A stretch of DNA of 64,000 bases from Formosa agariphila KMM 3901 (GCF_000723205.1 NZ_HG315671.1:260851-324850), one strand, 5' to 3'; positions 8,216-17,043 are shown, counted from the stretch's first letter. Notes: generated from the sequence alone by a model not told the origin. Made by a program: numbers and translations.

Positions 8216-11200
8216 TTATTCTACAGGAACCACTGCGCTATCCGCATTCGATTGTATGTCTATATCTGACGGTTGTATCGGGTCTGGTTCGTGCGGACTA
8301 TCGCCGTAAAAATGTTCGAATAACTTTAAGTGATTGTTAAAGGTCTGCATTTCTGTTTTAGCAAACTCAGAATCGTTACGTAATAACACATCTACTAAAG
8401 ATTTATAACGTTCTATATTGGTTACAATTTCTTCAGCAATTTCATATTGTTTTTCAACTTTTAACGTGCTATAGTATTTTAAATACTCTTGATATTTAGT
8501 AGACACGTCTTTAAATAGCTTTCTCGCTTTTTCATCGGCTCCAACTTCGTAATATCCGCTAATGTATGGTTCTAAAAGGGTGTAGTATCCAAAGAATTCA
8601 ACAGGCATGTTTTCCATGGCAATATCTGCAATTTCTTCAGCTTTATCGAGTTGCTTTTCGTTAATTAATTGTTCCATTAATCGTGCTAAGTTACCTCTGT
8701 AAGAAATTGAGTTTTTACGCGTTTCTGGATCATGATAAATATCTGGACTTCCGCTATTACCCCAATCCCATTGCTTAACCTTATTATACATTAATTCGGC
8801 ATCTACACGACCCATATCAAATGGGTTGCTTCTATTAATTGGCGTTTTAATAGGGACCAATTTGTAACACATACCATCTAACTGCAGGTAGTCTTTCATC
8901 CATAAATAATCGTCGTCACCAAAACTACCACCTGTAAAGTAAATAGGGCGTTTCCAATCGTTATTAGCAATAATGTCTAACATTAACAATCGGTTTTTAT
9001 ACAGTGCAGAACTATTAATGTTTAAATTGATTTTATCTACAATTCTATGTGCATCTTTTACGGCAACAATACCATTATCAAGTACGGTTTGCTTATCTAC
9101 ATCTATAGTTAAATTCTCAACCGGGAAATAATTCGAGTTTTGAAGTTGTGTAGGGTAGTAGCTAGGATCCTCACCTTGCATTTCTAAGATATATTTAAAC
9201 TTTGTTTTAGGGTTATCGCTACTTACAAAATTGATAAAATCTTTAATGTCCATCGTATCTTGAGACACCACACGTTTCATAATATAATCGCGTGTACCAT
9301 AACGGTATTGCTCGTGTGTTAGCTGAGAAGGAATAGGGTCACTCTCGTAAGCTTTACGTTTCATTTGGTCGATATACCAGTCTGTTTGGAATAAACTTGT
9401 GTTTACAATACGAACATCGGTACGGTATCCTTCAATTTCTTGAGCATACCACAAGGCGAAGGTATCGTTATCTCCAATAGTAAATAATATGGCATTTTCG
9501 GCACAAGAGTCTAAATACATTTTAGCCATTGAACGGGCTGTGTATTTATCGGATCTATCGTGGTCATCCCAATTGTTTGCTGCTAATATACCAGGAACTA
9601 GAACTAAACATGCTAAAGTAACTACAGGTGCTAAAAGAGGTGTTTTAACGTATTTTTTAAGTGCTTCAAAAATAGCATACACTCCAAATCCTATCCAAAT
9701 GGCAAACACATAAAAAGAACCCACAACCGAATAGTCACGTTCTCTAGGTTCAAAAGGTCGTACATTGGTATAAACCTGAATGGCAACTCCTGTAAATAGG
9801 AAAAACACAAACAGCACCCAAAACATTTTTTTGTCTTTGTTGAATAAAAAGAATAAACCTATAAGACCTAAAATTAATGGTAAGAAATAATAGGTGTTTC
9901 TTGCTTTATTATTTTTTACGTCTGAAGGTAAATTTGTTTGAGGCATACCTAAATGCCATTCGTCAATAAAATTAATACCGCTTAACCAGTTTCCGTGATT
10001 ATCGTATCGCCCTTGAATATCGTCTTGCTTCCCTGTGTAATTCCACATAAAGTATCTCCAATACATATAGCCCAACTGGTATTGAAACATGTATACAATA
10101 TTACTTGCCAAGGTTGGTTTTTCGATATCTAAATATTGCCCGAATTGTTTTAAGAAATTATTATAGTCTTGAAAGTCTACATTACCTTGAGATAAATCTG
10201 ATTTAAAACTAGAAATAGATGTACGTAGTTGATTTTCCATCTGGTATTCCGGTTTCAGCTTAAAATCTAAATAACCGGTAAAAAGCATGTAGTTTTCGGC
10301 ATGTTCTGCACTCCACATTCTAGGTAGTATAGAAGCGTGTTCCGAGTTGTAGTTCTGTTTTGCACGCTTATAATCGTTTACAATTACATATTTTCCTTGC
10401 GCTTCATCCTTCTCGTAATTAGGTTTATCGTCTATATAAGGATTGTTTTTGTCTAGCCCTGCATATTGGTCTGTAAATTGTGGACCATAAAATAAGTGGG
10501 TCTCAGGATATTGTTCTAAGTTATAATACGCAAGAAGTTCTCGAGCATCAGACGGATTGTTTTCATTTACAACAACATTGGCATTGGCACGAATAGGTAA
10601 CATCATCCAAGACGAGAATCCAATAAATATAAATAGTAAACACAAGGCTAGTGTGTTTAAATGGATGTATCCTTTTTGTCGTGTATACTTTAAAGCAAAA
10701 TAGAATGCAGCAATAAGTAAAATTCCAGCAATTATAGTTCCAGAATTAAAAGGCAAACCTAAAGAGTTTACAAAGAATATTTCTGAAGTACTAAAGAATT
10801 TTAGTGCGTTAGGTAATAAAAGCTTAAAGATGAATAATAGGATGGCAACAGCAACGACATTTGCAATAATGAAGTTTTTAACCGTAATGGTTTTATAGTT
10901 TTTAAAGTAATACACCAGTGCAATTCCAGGAATGGTTAATAATCCCATAAAGTGTACCCCGAATGAAAGTCCAATAACAAAGGCAATTAAAACCAACCAA
11001 CGGTTTCCGCGCGGCGAATCCATATCTTGTTCCCAGCGTAAACCAAGCCAAAACATAGCAGCCATCATTAAGGTTGCCATAGCATATACTTCGGTTTCTA
11101 CAGCATTAAACCAAAACGAATCTGTAAAAGTAAACGCTAAACTTCCTACTAAACCACTACCAAGAATGGCCATTGCTTTAGGTTTAGATAGTATGTCGTC

Positions 11201-11527
11201 TTCCGAAATAATTTTTTTCAATAATAATGTAATGGTCCAAAACATGAATAAAATTGTGAATGCACTGGCAACGGCACTCATTAAATTTAGCATGTAACCC
11301 ACTTGATCAGGCTCTAAAGCAAACATAGAGAAGAATGCTCCAAGCATTTGAAATAAAGGTGCTCCTGGCGGGTGACCTACTTGAAGTTTTGCTGAGGTTA
11401 AAATATATTCTCCAGCATCCCAGTAGCTTACGGTAGGTTCTACTGTTAGTCCGTAGGTTACTAATGCAATTGCAAAAGCGACCCAACCTAAGATGGTATT
11501 CCACTTTTTAAAGTTGAATTGTGTCAT
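8216..11527 (-). CDS. GT117 (DUF2723) polytopic membrane protein
   Basis: 1103 residues. The N-terminal block with EPTVSYWDAGEY and GHPPGAPL is the hallmark of DUF2723, listed as glycosyltransferase family 117 in Bacteroidetes. It resembles the PMT/oligosaccharyltransferase-like GT-C fold, with an acidic residue in the first periplasmic loop. Roughly 12 hydrophobic segments occupy the first 650 residues (several between about 70-330 and 570-650); the remainder is a large soluble domain with helical, TPR-like character near 940-1060. The C-terminal tail is acidic. It is probably an envelope glycosyltransferase using a lipid-linked donor, possibly in protein O-glycosylation; the acceptor is not known from sequence. 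It heads an operon with the deacetylase. Confidence 0.88.
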   Translation of the reverse strand: MTQFNFKKWNTILGWVAFAIALVTYGLTVEPTVSYWDAGEYILTSAKLQVGHPPGAPLFQMLGAFFSMFALEPDQVGYMLNLMSAVASAFTILFMFWTITLLLKKIISEDDILSKPKAMAILGSGLVGSLAFTFTDSFWFNAVETEVYAMATLMMAAMFWLGLRWEQDMDSPRGNRWLVLIAFVIGLSFGVHFMGLLTIPGIALVYYFKNYKTITVKNFIIANVVAVAILLFIFKLLLPNALKFFSTSEIFFVNSLGLPFNSGTIIAGILLIAAFYFALKYTRQKGYIHLNTLALCLLFIFIGFSSWMMLPIRANANVVVNENNPSDARELLAYYNLEQYPETHLFYGPQFTDQYAGLDKNNPYIDDKPNYEKDEAQGKYVIVNDYKRAKQNYNSEHASILPRMWSAEHAENYMLFTGYLDFKLKPEYQMENQLRTSISSFKSDLSQGNVDFQDYNNFLKQFGQYLDIEKPTLASNIVYMFQYQLGYMYWRYFMWNYTGKQDDIQGRYDNHGNWLSGINFIDEWHLGMPQTNLPSDVKNNKARNTYYFLPLILGLIGLFFLFNKDKKMFWVLFVFFLFTGVAIQVYTNVRPFEPRERDYSVVGSFYVFAIWIGFGVYAIFEALKKYVKTPLLAPVVTLACLVLVPGILAANNWDDHDRSDKYTARSMAKMYLDSCAENAILFTIGDNDTFALWYAQEIEGYRTDVRIVNTSLFQTDWYIDQMKRKAYESDPIPSQLTHEQYRYGTRDYIMKRVVSQDTMDIKDFINFVSSDNPKTKFKYILEMQGEDPSYYPTQLQNSNYFPVENLTIDVDKQTVLDNGIVAVKDAHRIVDKINLNINSSALYKNRLLMLDIIANNDWKRPIYFTGGSFGDDDYLWMKDYLQLDGMCYKLVPIKTPINRSNPFDMGRVDAELMYNKVKQWDWGNSGSPDIYHDPETRKNSISYRGNLARLMEQLINEKQLDKAEEIADIAMENMPVEFFGYYTLLEPYISGYYEVGADEKARKLFKDVSTKYQEYLKYYSTLKVEKQYEIAEEIVTNIERYKSLVDVLLRNDSEFAKTEMQTFNNHLKLFEHFYGDSPHEPDPIQPSDIDIQSNADSAVVPVE

Positions 11528-11631
11528 GAAATTCAGTGTTTATTCGGTAGGGCGAATTTAATAATAAATATGTAACAGTGAAGCGTTTTAAGTAAAGGTT
11601 AGTATTTAGATGAAAAAAAAATAAAAAAAAG

Positions 11632-11662
11632 TTTGTGTGTATTATGAAATGTTCTATATTTG
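11632..11662 (+). promoter_or_regulatory. Promoter of tRNA-Gln
   Basis: TTTG at 11632-11635, exactly 19 bases, then TATATTTG at 11655-11662. Both boxes match the Bacteroidetes -33/-7 consensus (TTTG and TAnnTTTG) without mismatch, and transcription would begin just before the tRNA 5' end at 11680. Confidence 0.82.
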
Positions 11663-11679
11663 CACTCTCAAATTATTGA

Positions 11680-11752
11680 TGGCCCATGGTGTAACTGGCA
11701 ACACGTTGGTTTTTGGTACCAAAGAGTCTAGGTTCGAGCCCTAGTGGGCCAA
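11680..11752 (+). tRNA. tRNA-Gln (anticodon TTG)
   Basis: A complete cloverleaf can be drawn: acceptor stem TGGCCCA/TGGGCCA (7 bp, perfect), D stem GTGT/ACAC, anticodon stem TTGGT/ACCAA with loop TTTTGGT giving anticodon TTG, variable loop AGAGT, T stem CTAGG/CCTAG with loop TTCGAGC. The discriminator base is A; the 3' CCA is not encoded. It reads CAA (and by wobble CAG) glutamine codons. It has its own promoter and a terminator directly downstream, so it is a single-gene unit. Confidence 0.96.
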
Positions 11753-11756
11753 CAAC

Positions 11757-11790
11757 AAACCCCAATCTTGAAAAAGGTTGGGGTTTTGTT
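11757..11790 (+). terminator. Intrinsic terminator after tRNA-Gln
   Basis: AACCCCAATC pairs with GGTTGGGGTT (10 bp, one G-T pair) around an 8-base loop, followed by a T-rich run. It lies 5 bases beyond the tRNA. Confidence 0.85.
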
Positions 11791-12084
11791 ATTTTATAGC
11801 TTTACTGAAAGTTAATACTCTTCTACATATCTTGTAATTGCCATTGGATTTATATTTTACTATCTCGTGTATTATTATGCGTTCTCATCGCTAAATTTAT
11901 CTCTATGGTATGGCGTGTTTTCCTTAAATTATTAAAATTAGTGGGTGTTATCTTATTAAAACGACGCTATTTAAAATGATTTTATTGATTAGCTGTGCGT
12001 TAAATCTCTTTTAATTGTTTATTTTCATTTAAATTTAATTCGGATTTTTTTGATGTAAAAACAGATATTATATAAAATCATTAT
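11791..12084. other. Intergenic stretch with no recognised feature
   Basis: About 290 AT-rich bases between the tRNA terminator and the promoter of the next gene. Only a 24-codon reading frame (11905-11979) is present, with no support as a gene. No tRNA, repeat or convincing hairpin was found. Confidence 0.6.
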
Positions 12085-12115
12085 TTTGATTCTATAAGTA
12101 TTAATAGCATCTTTG
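12085..12115 (+). promoter_or_regulatory. Promoter of the outer-membrane barrel gene
   Basis: TTTG at 12085-12088, 19 bases, then CATCTTTG at 12108-12115, one mismatch from TAnnTTTG. The predicted start leaves a leader of about 50 bases before the ATG at 12171. Confidence 0.65.
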
Positions 12116-12170
12116 CGCTAGACGATTTAAATTGTTACAACCAGAACGTAGAATAAATTAACACACTAGA

Positions 12171-13271
12171 ATGAAACAAATTACAATACTACTATTAGCG
12201 ATTTTTTGTTTGAATTTTCAGGCGATTGCTCAAGTACAAGAGGAGCCTGCTTTAAAATCGCAAGACACTGCCGTATATCCTTATGTTTTGCCTATTTGGG
12301 GGCAAAAAGTTACCGATAAAGGCTATGGAGACCAGCTTCAACTTCCTTTTGGGGTTAACTTAAACTACGTTAATGTGTATATGGATTTGGAGATTACTGA
12401 ATTCGGTTTGGAAATTGGAGGTAGAGATTTCTCTGATGTTTTAAATGTAGAAACGCTAAATTTTACTCAAGTAAGTGCGACTACAAATGGTTTAAACTTT
12501 AGAGCAGATGCTTGGGTACTGCCTTTTCTTAGTGTTTACGGATTAATGTCTTCGGTAACAGGAGGAACGCAAGTTGCGCTTCAGCCAACATGGAAAGATG
12601 CAACAGGAGAAATTATTTTACAGTTACCAGAATTTTCATCGGAAGTCGAGTTTGATGCTAGAACATACGGTATTGGTGCGACTTTAGTTTTTGGGTGGAA
12701 TAACTACTTCTTGAGTACGGATTTTAATTATTCGCGTACAGATACAGAATTGCTAAAAGATCAAGTGGGCTACGCGACCTTGTCGGCTAGAGGAGGATAT
12801 CGTTTTGGATTATCTCAAAAGAATAAAGATTTTTTTATAGCACCTTATGCAGGTATTATGTATCGTGATTTTGTTGGTGCAGATGGAAATGAAGGAGGAA
12901 TTGGTTTAGATGAGGTGTTTCCGGAATTAGATGCAACGTTTAATGAAACGGTAGATGCAAAAATTGCGAGTAATCAAGAAATTATAGATGCTCCTGGTAC
13001 AACTCCTGCAGAAAAAATTAAACTTCAAGCTCAAAACCAAGCCTTAACTACAATAGAGGAAAGAGTAAATGAAAGTGGCTTATTTTCTGCTAGAGTAGAT
13101 TATAAAATTAAAAAAGAACTTCTTCAAACGGTTACCTTTCAGATGGGATTCAATATGCAAATTAATAAGCATTGGATGTTAAGAGGGGAATATAGTTTGT
13201 CTGATGAACAACGTTTTCTTATGACAGGACTGCAATACCGTTTTGGTGTTAAGAAAAAAGGAATGAAGTAA
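12171..13271 (+). CDS. Exported protein, probable outer-membrane beta-barrel
   Basis: 366 residues with a standard signal peptide (MKQITILLLAIFCLNFQAIAQ). After it come many alternating polar/hydrophobic stretches rich in Gly and aromatic residues (for example LSARGGYRFGLS, FIAPYAGIMYRDFVG), ending in LQYRFGV and a basic tail, which fits transmembrane beta strands. Residues about 250-305 form a charged helical insertion. I do not recognise a named family; the size and strand pattern suggest a small outer-membrane channel or surface protein. It has its own promoter and no operon partner. Confidence 0.82.
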   Translation: MKQITILLLAIFCLNFQAIAQVQEEPALKSQDTAVYPYVLPIWGQKVTDKGYGDQLQLPFGVNLNYVNVYMDLEITEFGLEIGGRDFSDVLNVETLNFTQVSATTNGLNFRADAWVLPFLSVYGLMSSVTGGTQVALQPTWKDATGEIILQLPEFSSEVEFDARTYGIGATLVFGWNNYFLSTDFNYSRTDTELLKDQVGYATLSARGGYRFGLSQKNKDFFIAPYAGIMYRDFVGADGNEGGIGLDEVFPELDATFNETVDAKIASNQEIIDAPGTTPAEKIKLQAQNQALTTIEERVNESGLFSARVDYKIKKELLQTVTFQMGFNMQINKHWMLRGEYSLSDEQRFLMTGLQYRFGVKKKGMK

Positions 13272-13330
13272 TTCGCGCTGGTTTATATACTTATATCAGA
13301 AAATTTTAGAAACTATTCTATTTATATGTT

Positions 13331-13365
13331 TTTGAAAGAATGCTATTCTTTAACTGTTAATTTTG
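13331..13365 (+). promoter_or_regulatory. Candidate promoter of the small exported helical protein
   Basis: TTTG at 13331-13334 and TAATTTTG (a full TAnnTTTG match) at 13358-13365, separated by 23 bases, which is at the long end of the range seen in this phylum. The gene starts at 13418. Confidence 0.45.
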
Positions 13366-13417
13366 GTATTAAAATGATATCTTCGTGTGTAGAACAATAA
13401 CCATAAAATCAATAAAA

Positions 13418-13873
13418 ATGAAAAAATTATTACTTGTATTAACGGTATTATGTGCTTTTAATACTTACGCTCAAGATGCAGAATTGGAAGCTTTTAAGGA
13501 TTTGTATAATTCTGAAAAGAAAACTGTAATTGGCGAATTTTTAGAATTAGATGCTACAAAAGCAGCAACTTTTAATGAAATTTACGATCAATATACACTA
13601 GAGCGTAAAGATATTGCAAGCAGCCGTATGGCACTTTTAGAAGATTATGTAGATCAATACGATTCAATGACAGATGAGCAGGCAGATGCTATTGTTAAGG
13701 AAACGTTTTCTATTAGAGCTAAAAATGAAAAGCTTCAGAAGAAATATTATAAAAAAATTAAAAAAGCGTTAGGTGCAAAAACGGGATCTCAATTTGTTCA
13801 GTTCGAGCGTTACGTGCAAACGTCTATAGATGAGGTGTTGCAAGAAGCATTACCTTTAATTGGGGAAAAATAA
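13418..13873 (+). CDS. Small exported helical protein of unknown function
   Basis: 151 residues from the ATG at 13418, which begins a clean signal peptide (MKKLLLVLTVLCAFNTYAQ); an in-frame ATG at 13385 would add 11 polar residues before it and is not favoured. The mature part is almost entirely alpha-helical and charged, with patterns such as ERKDIASSRMALLEDYVDQY and KNEKLQKKYYKKIKKAL. The periodicity is reminiscent of Spy/CpxP-type periplasmic helical proteins, but no LTxxQ motif is present, so that is only a resemblance. Monocistronic, followed by a strong terminator. Confidence 0.85.
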   Translation: MKKLLLVLTVLCAFNTYAQDAELEAFKDLYNSEKKTVIGEFLELDATKAATFNEIYDQYTLERKDIASSRMALLEDYVDQYDSMTDEQADAIVKETFSIRAKNEKLQKKYYKKIKKALGAKTGSQFVQFERYVQTSIDEVLQEALPLIGEK

Positions 13874-13900
13874 TAATTAATACCCTTGTCATTATTTTAA

Positions 13901-13928
13901 AGCCACCTTGTTTAGGTGGTTTTTTTTT
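13901..13928 (+). terminator. Intrinsic terminator
   Basis: AGCCACCT pairs with AGGTGGTT (8 bp, one G-T) around a 5-base loop, followed by an uninterrupted T run. It lies 27 bases after the stop of the helical exported protein. Confidence 0.88.
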
Positions 13929-14104
13929 GCCTTTTTTTAAATAACTGTTTTGTCTCTGTAGGTGGTGATTTCAAGAAGATAAAAATGGTCGAACATTATT
14001 GCATTTTAGCTAATTTGTTGAAATTGTATACATAAGAATTGTATTTTAAGTTACTCTTAAAATTGTAATAACTAGCATTTTACGTGCCTATAAATCAATT
14101 TTCT

Positions 14105-14242
14105 ATGGAAAAAACATTACACTACAGATTTCAGCGTCGTTCTAAAAACTACTTCGATTGGTTGCTAAATATTATTAAGTCTGAAAAGTATTATCAAGCA
14201 GAAGGAGTTATTGTTTTAAATAACAATACAGATAGAGATTAA
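14105..14242 (+). CDS. Small ORF, 45 residues, unknown
   Basis: ATG at 14105 to TAA at 14240-14242. The protein starts MEKTLHYRFQRRSKNYFDWL and continues with LNIIKSEKYYQAEGVIVLNN. The N-terminal half is basic and aromatic; no signal peptide or membrane segment. Support: it fills an otherwise empty 450-base gap, composition is protein-like, it is followed after 25 bases by a strong hairpin terminator, and a terminator stands before it. No clear promoter was found. It could be a small regulatory or nucleic-acid-binding protein, which is speculation. Confidence 0.5.
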   Translation: MEKTLHYRFQRRSKNYFDWLLNIIKSEKYYQAEGVIVLNNNTDRD

Positions 14243-14267
14243 TGTTATACAGGTATTAACACAAAAG

Positions 14268-14301
14268 AAAGCTCCCAAATAGAAACTAATCTGGGAGCTT
14301 T
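14268..14301. terminator. Bidirectional terminator between convergent genes
   Basis: AAAGCTCCCA pairs perfectly with TGGGAGCTTT (10 bp) around a 14-base loop. On the minus strand it is followed by TTTCTTTTG, so it best serves the universal stress gene; on the plus strand the following sequence is TTTAATAT. Confidence 0.75.
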
Positions 14302-14323
14302 AATATAATGGTAATGAGTAGTT

Positions 14324-15151
14324 TTATATTTTAAATGTAATGACTGGTCTTATGGCGTGATTAACGATGTCTTCACTAATGCTGCCGTTAAAGAAATGTG
14401 CAATACCTTGTCTACCGTGAGTACTAATTCCAATAATATCGGCATCAATTTGTTCAGAAAAGTTTAGAATACCTTTTTCTACAGTATCATCATTATGGAT
14501 GTTAATGGTATAATTTGTGTAGTCTGAACTGTCTATAAAACTCTGTATGCGTTTCGATGCATTTGCACTTGTAGAAAAATTATTAGGTGTGTTTACAAGT
14601 AGTAAATGGATTTTAGAGTTGAATTTTTTAGCAAACTTAACTGCTTGCTCGTAAGTGTGTATGCTGTCTATTAAAAAATCTGAAGCAAATACTAAGTTGT
14701 TAACTTTAAATTCTTTTTCAGAGCTTTTTATTACCAAAACAGGAACTTTAGATGTACGAACAACTTTTTCGGTGTTAGAACCTATAAAGATTTCTTTAAA
14801 TCCAGTTGCGCCATGAGAACCCATGATAATCATATCTATGTTTAACTCTTTGGCGGTTTCGTTTATTCCTGTAAAAGTTGAGTTGGTTTTTATGGAATGA
14901 TGCACGGTAATACCCTCTAAATAATCGGCGTTTAGAAGCTCGTCAAAACGTTTAGATGCAAGTTTCATAAAAAAAAGAGCCTCAGGAATTTCGCTTGGGG
15001 GCGTATTTATTTGGTCGACTTCTCCGGTTGGAAGATCGATGATGTGTAAAAAATAAATTTCACAATTAAATTTATTTGCAAACTGAGCTGCAATTTTTGT
15101 AGCAAATTCAGCTTCTTTAGAAAAATCTGTTGGGACTAATATACGTTTCAT
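14324..15151 (-). CDS. Universal stress protein, tandem two-domain type
   Basis: 275 residues containing two Usp domains in tandem. Domain 1 (1-143) opens with ILVPTDFS and has the nucleotide-binding pattern MGSHGATGF...IGSNTEKV (G-2x-G-9x-G-S). Domain 2 (about 148-275) has the same elements as ASDF and STHGRQGIAHFFNGS. The ATP-binding glycines are kept in both, so nucleotide binding is likely. Cytoplasmic. Such proteins respond to starvation and stress; the exact role here is open. The gene is divergent from the rimP operon. Confidence 0.92.
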   Translation of the reverse strand: MKRILVPTDFSKEAEFATKIAAQFANKFNCEIYFLHIIDLPTGEVDQINTPPSEIPEALFFMKLASKRFDELLNADYLEGITVHHSIKTNSTFTGINETAKELNIDMIIMGSHGATGFKEIFIGSNTEKVVRTSKVPVLVIKSSEKEFKVNNLVFASDFLIDSIHTYEQAVKFAKKFNSKIHLLLVNTPNNFSTSANASKRIQSFIDSSDYTNYTINIHNDDTVEKGILNFSEQIDADIIGISTHGRQGIAHFFNGSISEDIVNHAIRPVITFKI

Positions 15152-15214
15152 GAGCGTAATTTTTGTAGTTAAGTAACACTATAAAAATACGGATAAAAAT
15201 TGATATTTGAAAGC

Positions 15215-15246
15215 TTGTGATTGTCAATAAAAAAGTTGTATATTTG
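15215..15246 (+). promoter_or_regulatory. Promoter of the rimP-nusA-infB operon
   Basis: TTG at 15215-15217 and TATATTTG at 15239-15246 (full TAnnTTTG match), spaced 21 bases. Transcription would start near 15250, leaving a leader of roughly 55 bases that contains the hairpin described next. Confidence 0.75.
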
Positions 15247-15272
15247 CCCCGTTGTAAGAAAAAAGAATATGC

Positions 15273-15296
15273 GAGGGGACAGAGTCCCCTCTTTTT
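15273..15296 (+). promoter_or_regulatory. Terminator-like leader hairpin before rimP (possible attenuator)
   Basis: GAGGGGAC (15273-15280) pairs perfectly with GTCCCCTC (15284-15291) around the triloop AGA, and TTTTT follows at once (15292-15296). This is a textbook intrinsic terminator shape but it sits between the promoter and the rimP ATG at 15307, inside the leader of the operon that encodes NusA, a factor that acts at such hairpins. Attenuation or NusA autoregulation is an inference; alternatively the hairpin stabilises the mRNA or sets translation. Confidence 0.7.
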
Positions 15297-15306
15297 ATAC
15301 TAAAAA

Positions 15307-15768
15307 ATGTTTAGAACAACTGTTGAAAATTTATTAGAAAGCGCCTTACAAGAACGAAACGATTTGTTTTTGATAAGTTTAACTATTTCTGGAGAGAATG
15401 CCATAAAGGTAATTGTCGATGGAGATGAGGGTGTGAGTGTTGAAGATTGTATGTTTATAAGCAGAGCTATTGAGCATAATTTAGATAGAGAAGAACAAGA
15501 TTTTTCACTAGAAGTTATGTCGGCAGGTGCAGCATCTCCGTTAACTAATAGTAGGCAATATGCCAAAAATATTGGTAGAACACTAGAGGTTAAAACTAAA
15601 ACAGAAACTATTGAGGCTGTTTTGGTAGATGCTAATGAAGAAGATATAGTTTTAGAATGGAAAGCTAGAGAGCCTAAACCTGTAGGAAAAGGTAAGGTAA
15701 CTGTTCAGAAAAAGGCAAATATTCCTTATAGCGATATTGTAGAAGCGAAAGTTATGATTAAATTTTAA
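15307..15768 (+). CDS. rimP: Ribosome maturation factor RimP
   Basis: 153 residues. The N-terminal domain carries IKVIVDGDEGVSVEDC and the following EVMSAGAASPL, which align with the RimP pattern of the VDxxxGv and EVsSpGldrPL type; the C-terminal half is the small Sm-like beta domain. RimP binds pre-30S particles and assists maturation of the 30S head. First gene of rimP-nusA-infB, an arrangement conserved widely in bacteria; 12 bases separate it from nusA. Confidence 0.93.
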   Translation: MFRTTVENLLESALQERNDLFLISLTISGENAIKVIVDGDEGVSVEDCMFISRAIEHNLDREEQDFSLEVMSAGAASPLTNSRQYAKNIGRTLEVKTKTETIEAVLVDANEEDIVLEWKAREPKPVGKGKVTVQKKANIPYSDIVEAKVMIKF

Positions 15769-15780
15769 TTCAAAAGAGTT

Positions 15781-17013
15781 ATGGAAAATCTTGCGTTAAT
15801 TGATTCTTTTTCAGAATTTAAGGACGATAAATTAATAGATCGTGTAACGTTAATGGCGATTTTAGAGGATGTTTTTAGAAATGCCTTGAAGAAAAAATTT
15901 GGAGACGATGATAATTTTGATATTATTATAAACCCAGATAAAGGTGATTTAGAAATCTGGAGAAATCGTATTGTGGTTGCAGATGGTGAGGTGGAAGAAC
16001 CAAATCAAGAAATTTCATTAAGTGCTGCTCGTAAAATCGAGCCTGATTTTGAAGTTGGGGAAGATGTGTCTGAAGAAGTGAAGTTAATAGATTTAGGTCG
16101 TCGTGCTATTTTAGCATTGCGCCAAAATTTAATTTCTAAAATTCATGAACACGATAATACTAACATCTATAAGCAGTTTAAGGATTTAATTGGAGATATT
16201 TATACAGCAGAAGTGCACCATATTCGTCACAAAGCTGTAATTTTATTGGACGATGAAGGCAATGAAATAATTTTGCCAAAAGAAAAGCAAATTCCTTCGG
16301 ATTTTTTCCGAAAAGGTGATAATGTTAGAGGAGTAATTGAAAATGTAGAATTAAAAGGAAGTAAGCCAGGTATTATTATGTCTCGTACTTCTCCTTTATT
16401 CTTAGAAAAATTATTCGAACAAGAAATACCAGAAGTTTTCGACGGTTTAATTACTGTTAAAAACGTAGTAAGAATCCCTGGTGAAAAAGCAAAAGTTGCT
16501 GTAGATTCTTACGACGATAGAATAGACCCTGTTGGTGCCTGTGTAGGTATGAAAGGATCTAGAATTCATGGCATAGTTCGTGAATTAGGTAACGAAAATA
16601 TCGACGTTATCAATTATACTAATAACCTACAATTGTACATCACTAGAGCGTTAAGTCCAGCGAAAGTGACATCAATAAAAATTGATGAAGAAAACAAACG
16701 TGCAGAGGTTATTTTAAAGCCTGAAGAAGTGAGTAAAGCCATTGGACGTGGTGGTCACAACATCAGATTGGCTGGTCAATTAACTGGTTATGAAATAGAT
16801 GTGTTTAGAGAAGGTGCAGAAGAGGATGTTGAATTATCAGAATTCTCAGATGAAATTGATAAGTGGATTATAGACGAGTTAAGCAAAGCTGGGCTTGATA
16901 CAGCAAAAAGTGTTCTAGAACAAGATGTGGAAGATCTAGTTAAAAGAACAGATTTAGAAGAAGAAACAATTAACGAAGTTATTAGAATTCTTAGAGAAGA
17001 GTTTGAAGAATAA
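15781..17013 (+). CDS. nusA: Transcription termination/antitermination protein NusA
   Basis: 410 residues: N-terminal RNA-polymerase-binding domain (1-125), an S1 domain (about 133-200, DIYTAEVHHIRHKAVILLD), then two KH domains with GACVGMKGSRI and KAIGRGGHNIRLA GXXG loops, and a short acidic tail. It lacks the extra C-terminal acidic repeats of the E. coli protein, as is usual in this phylum. It modulates pausing, hairpin-dependent termination and antitermination. Second gene of the operon. Confidence 0.96.
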   Translation: MENLALIDSFSEFKDDKLIDRVTLMAILEDVFRNALKKKFGDDDNFDIIINPDKGDLEIWRNRIVVADGEVEEPNQEISLSAARKIEPDFEVGEDVSEEVKLIDLGRRAILALRQNLISKIHEHDNTNIYKQFKDLIGDIYTAEVHHIRHKAVILLDDEGNEIILPKEKQIPSDFFRKGDNVRGVIENVELKGSKPGIIMSRTSPLFLEKLFEQEIPEVFDGLITVKNVVRIPGEKAKVAVDSYDDRIDPVGACVGMKGSRIHGIVRELGNENIDVINYTNNLQLYITRALSPAKVTSIKIDEENKRAEVILKPEEVSKAIGRGGHNIRLAGQLTGYEIDVFREGAEEDVELSEFSDEIDKWIIDELSKAGLDTAKSVLEQDVEDLVKRTDLEEETINEVIRILREEFEE

Positions 17014-17043
17014 CTTATATTTGGAGTATATTAAAGGCAATTT

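Noticed and set aside
11905-11979. 24-codon frame (MVWRVFLKLLKLVGVIL...) after the tRNA terminator
   Set aside because: Too short, with no promoter or conservation evidence; could be a chance amphipathic peptide.
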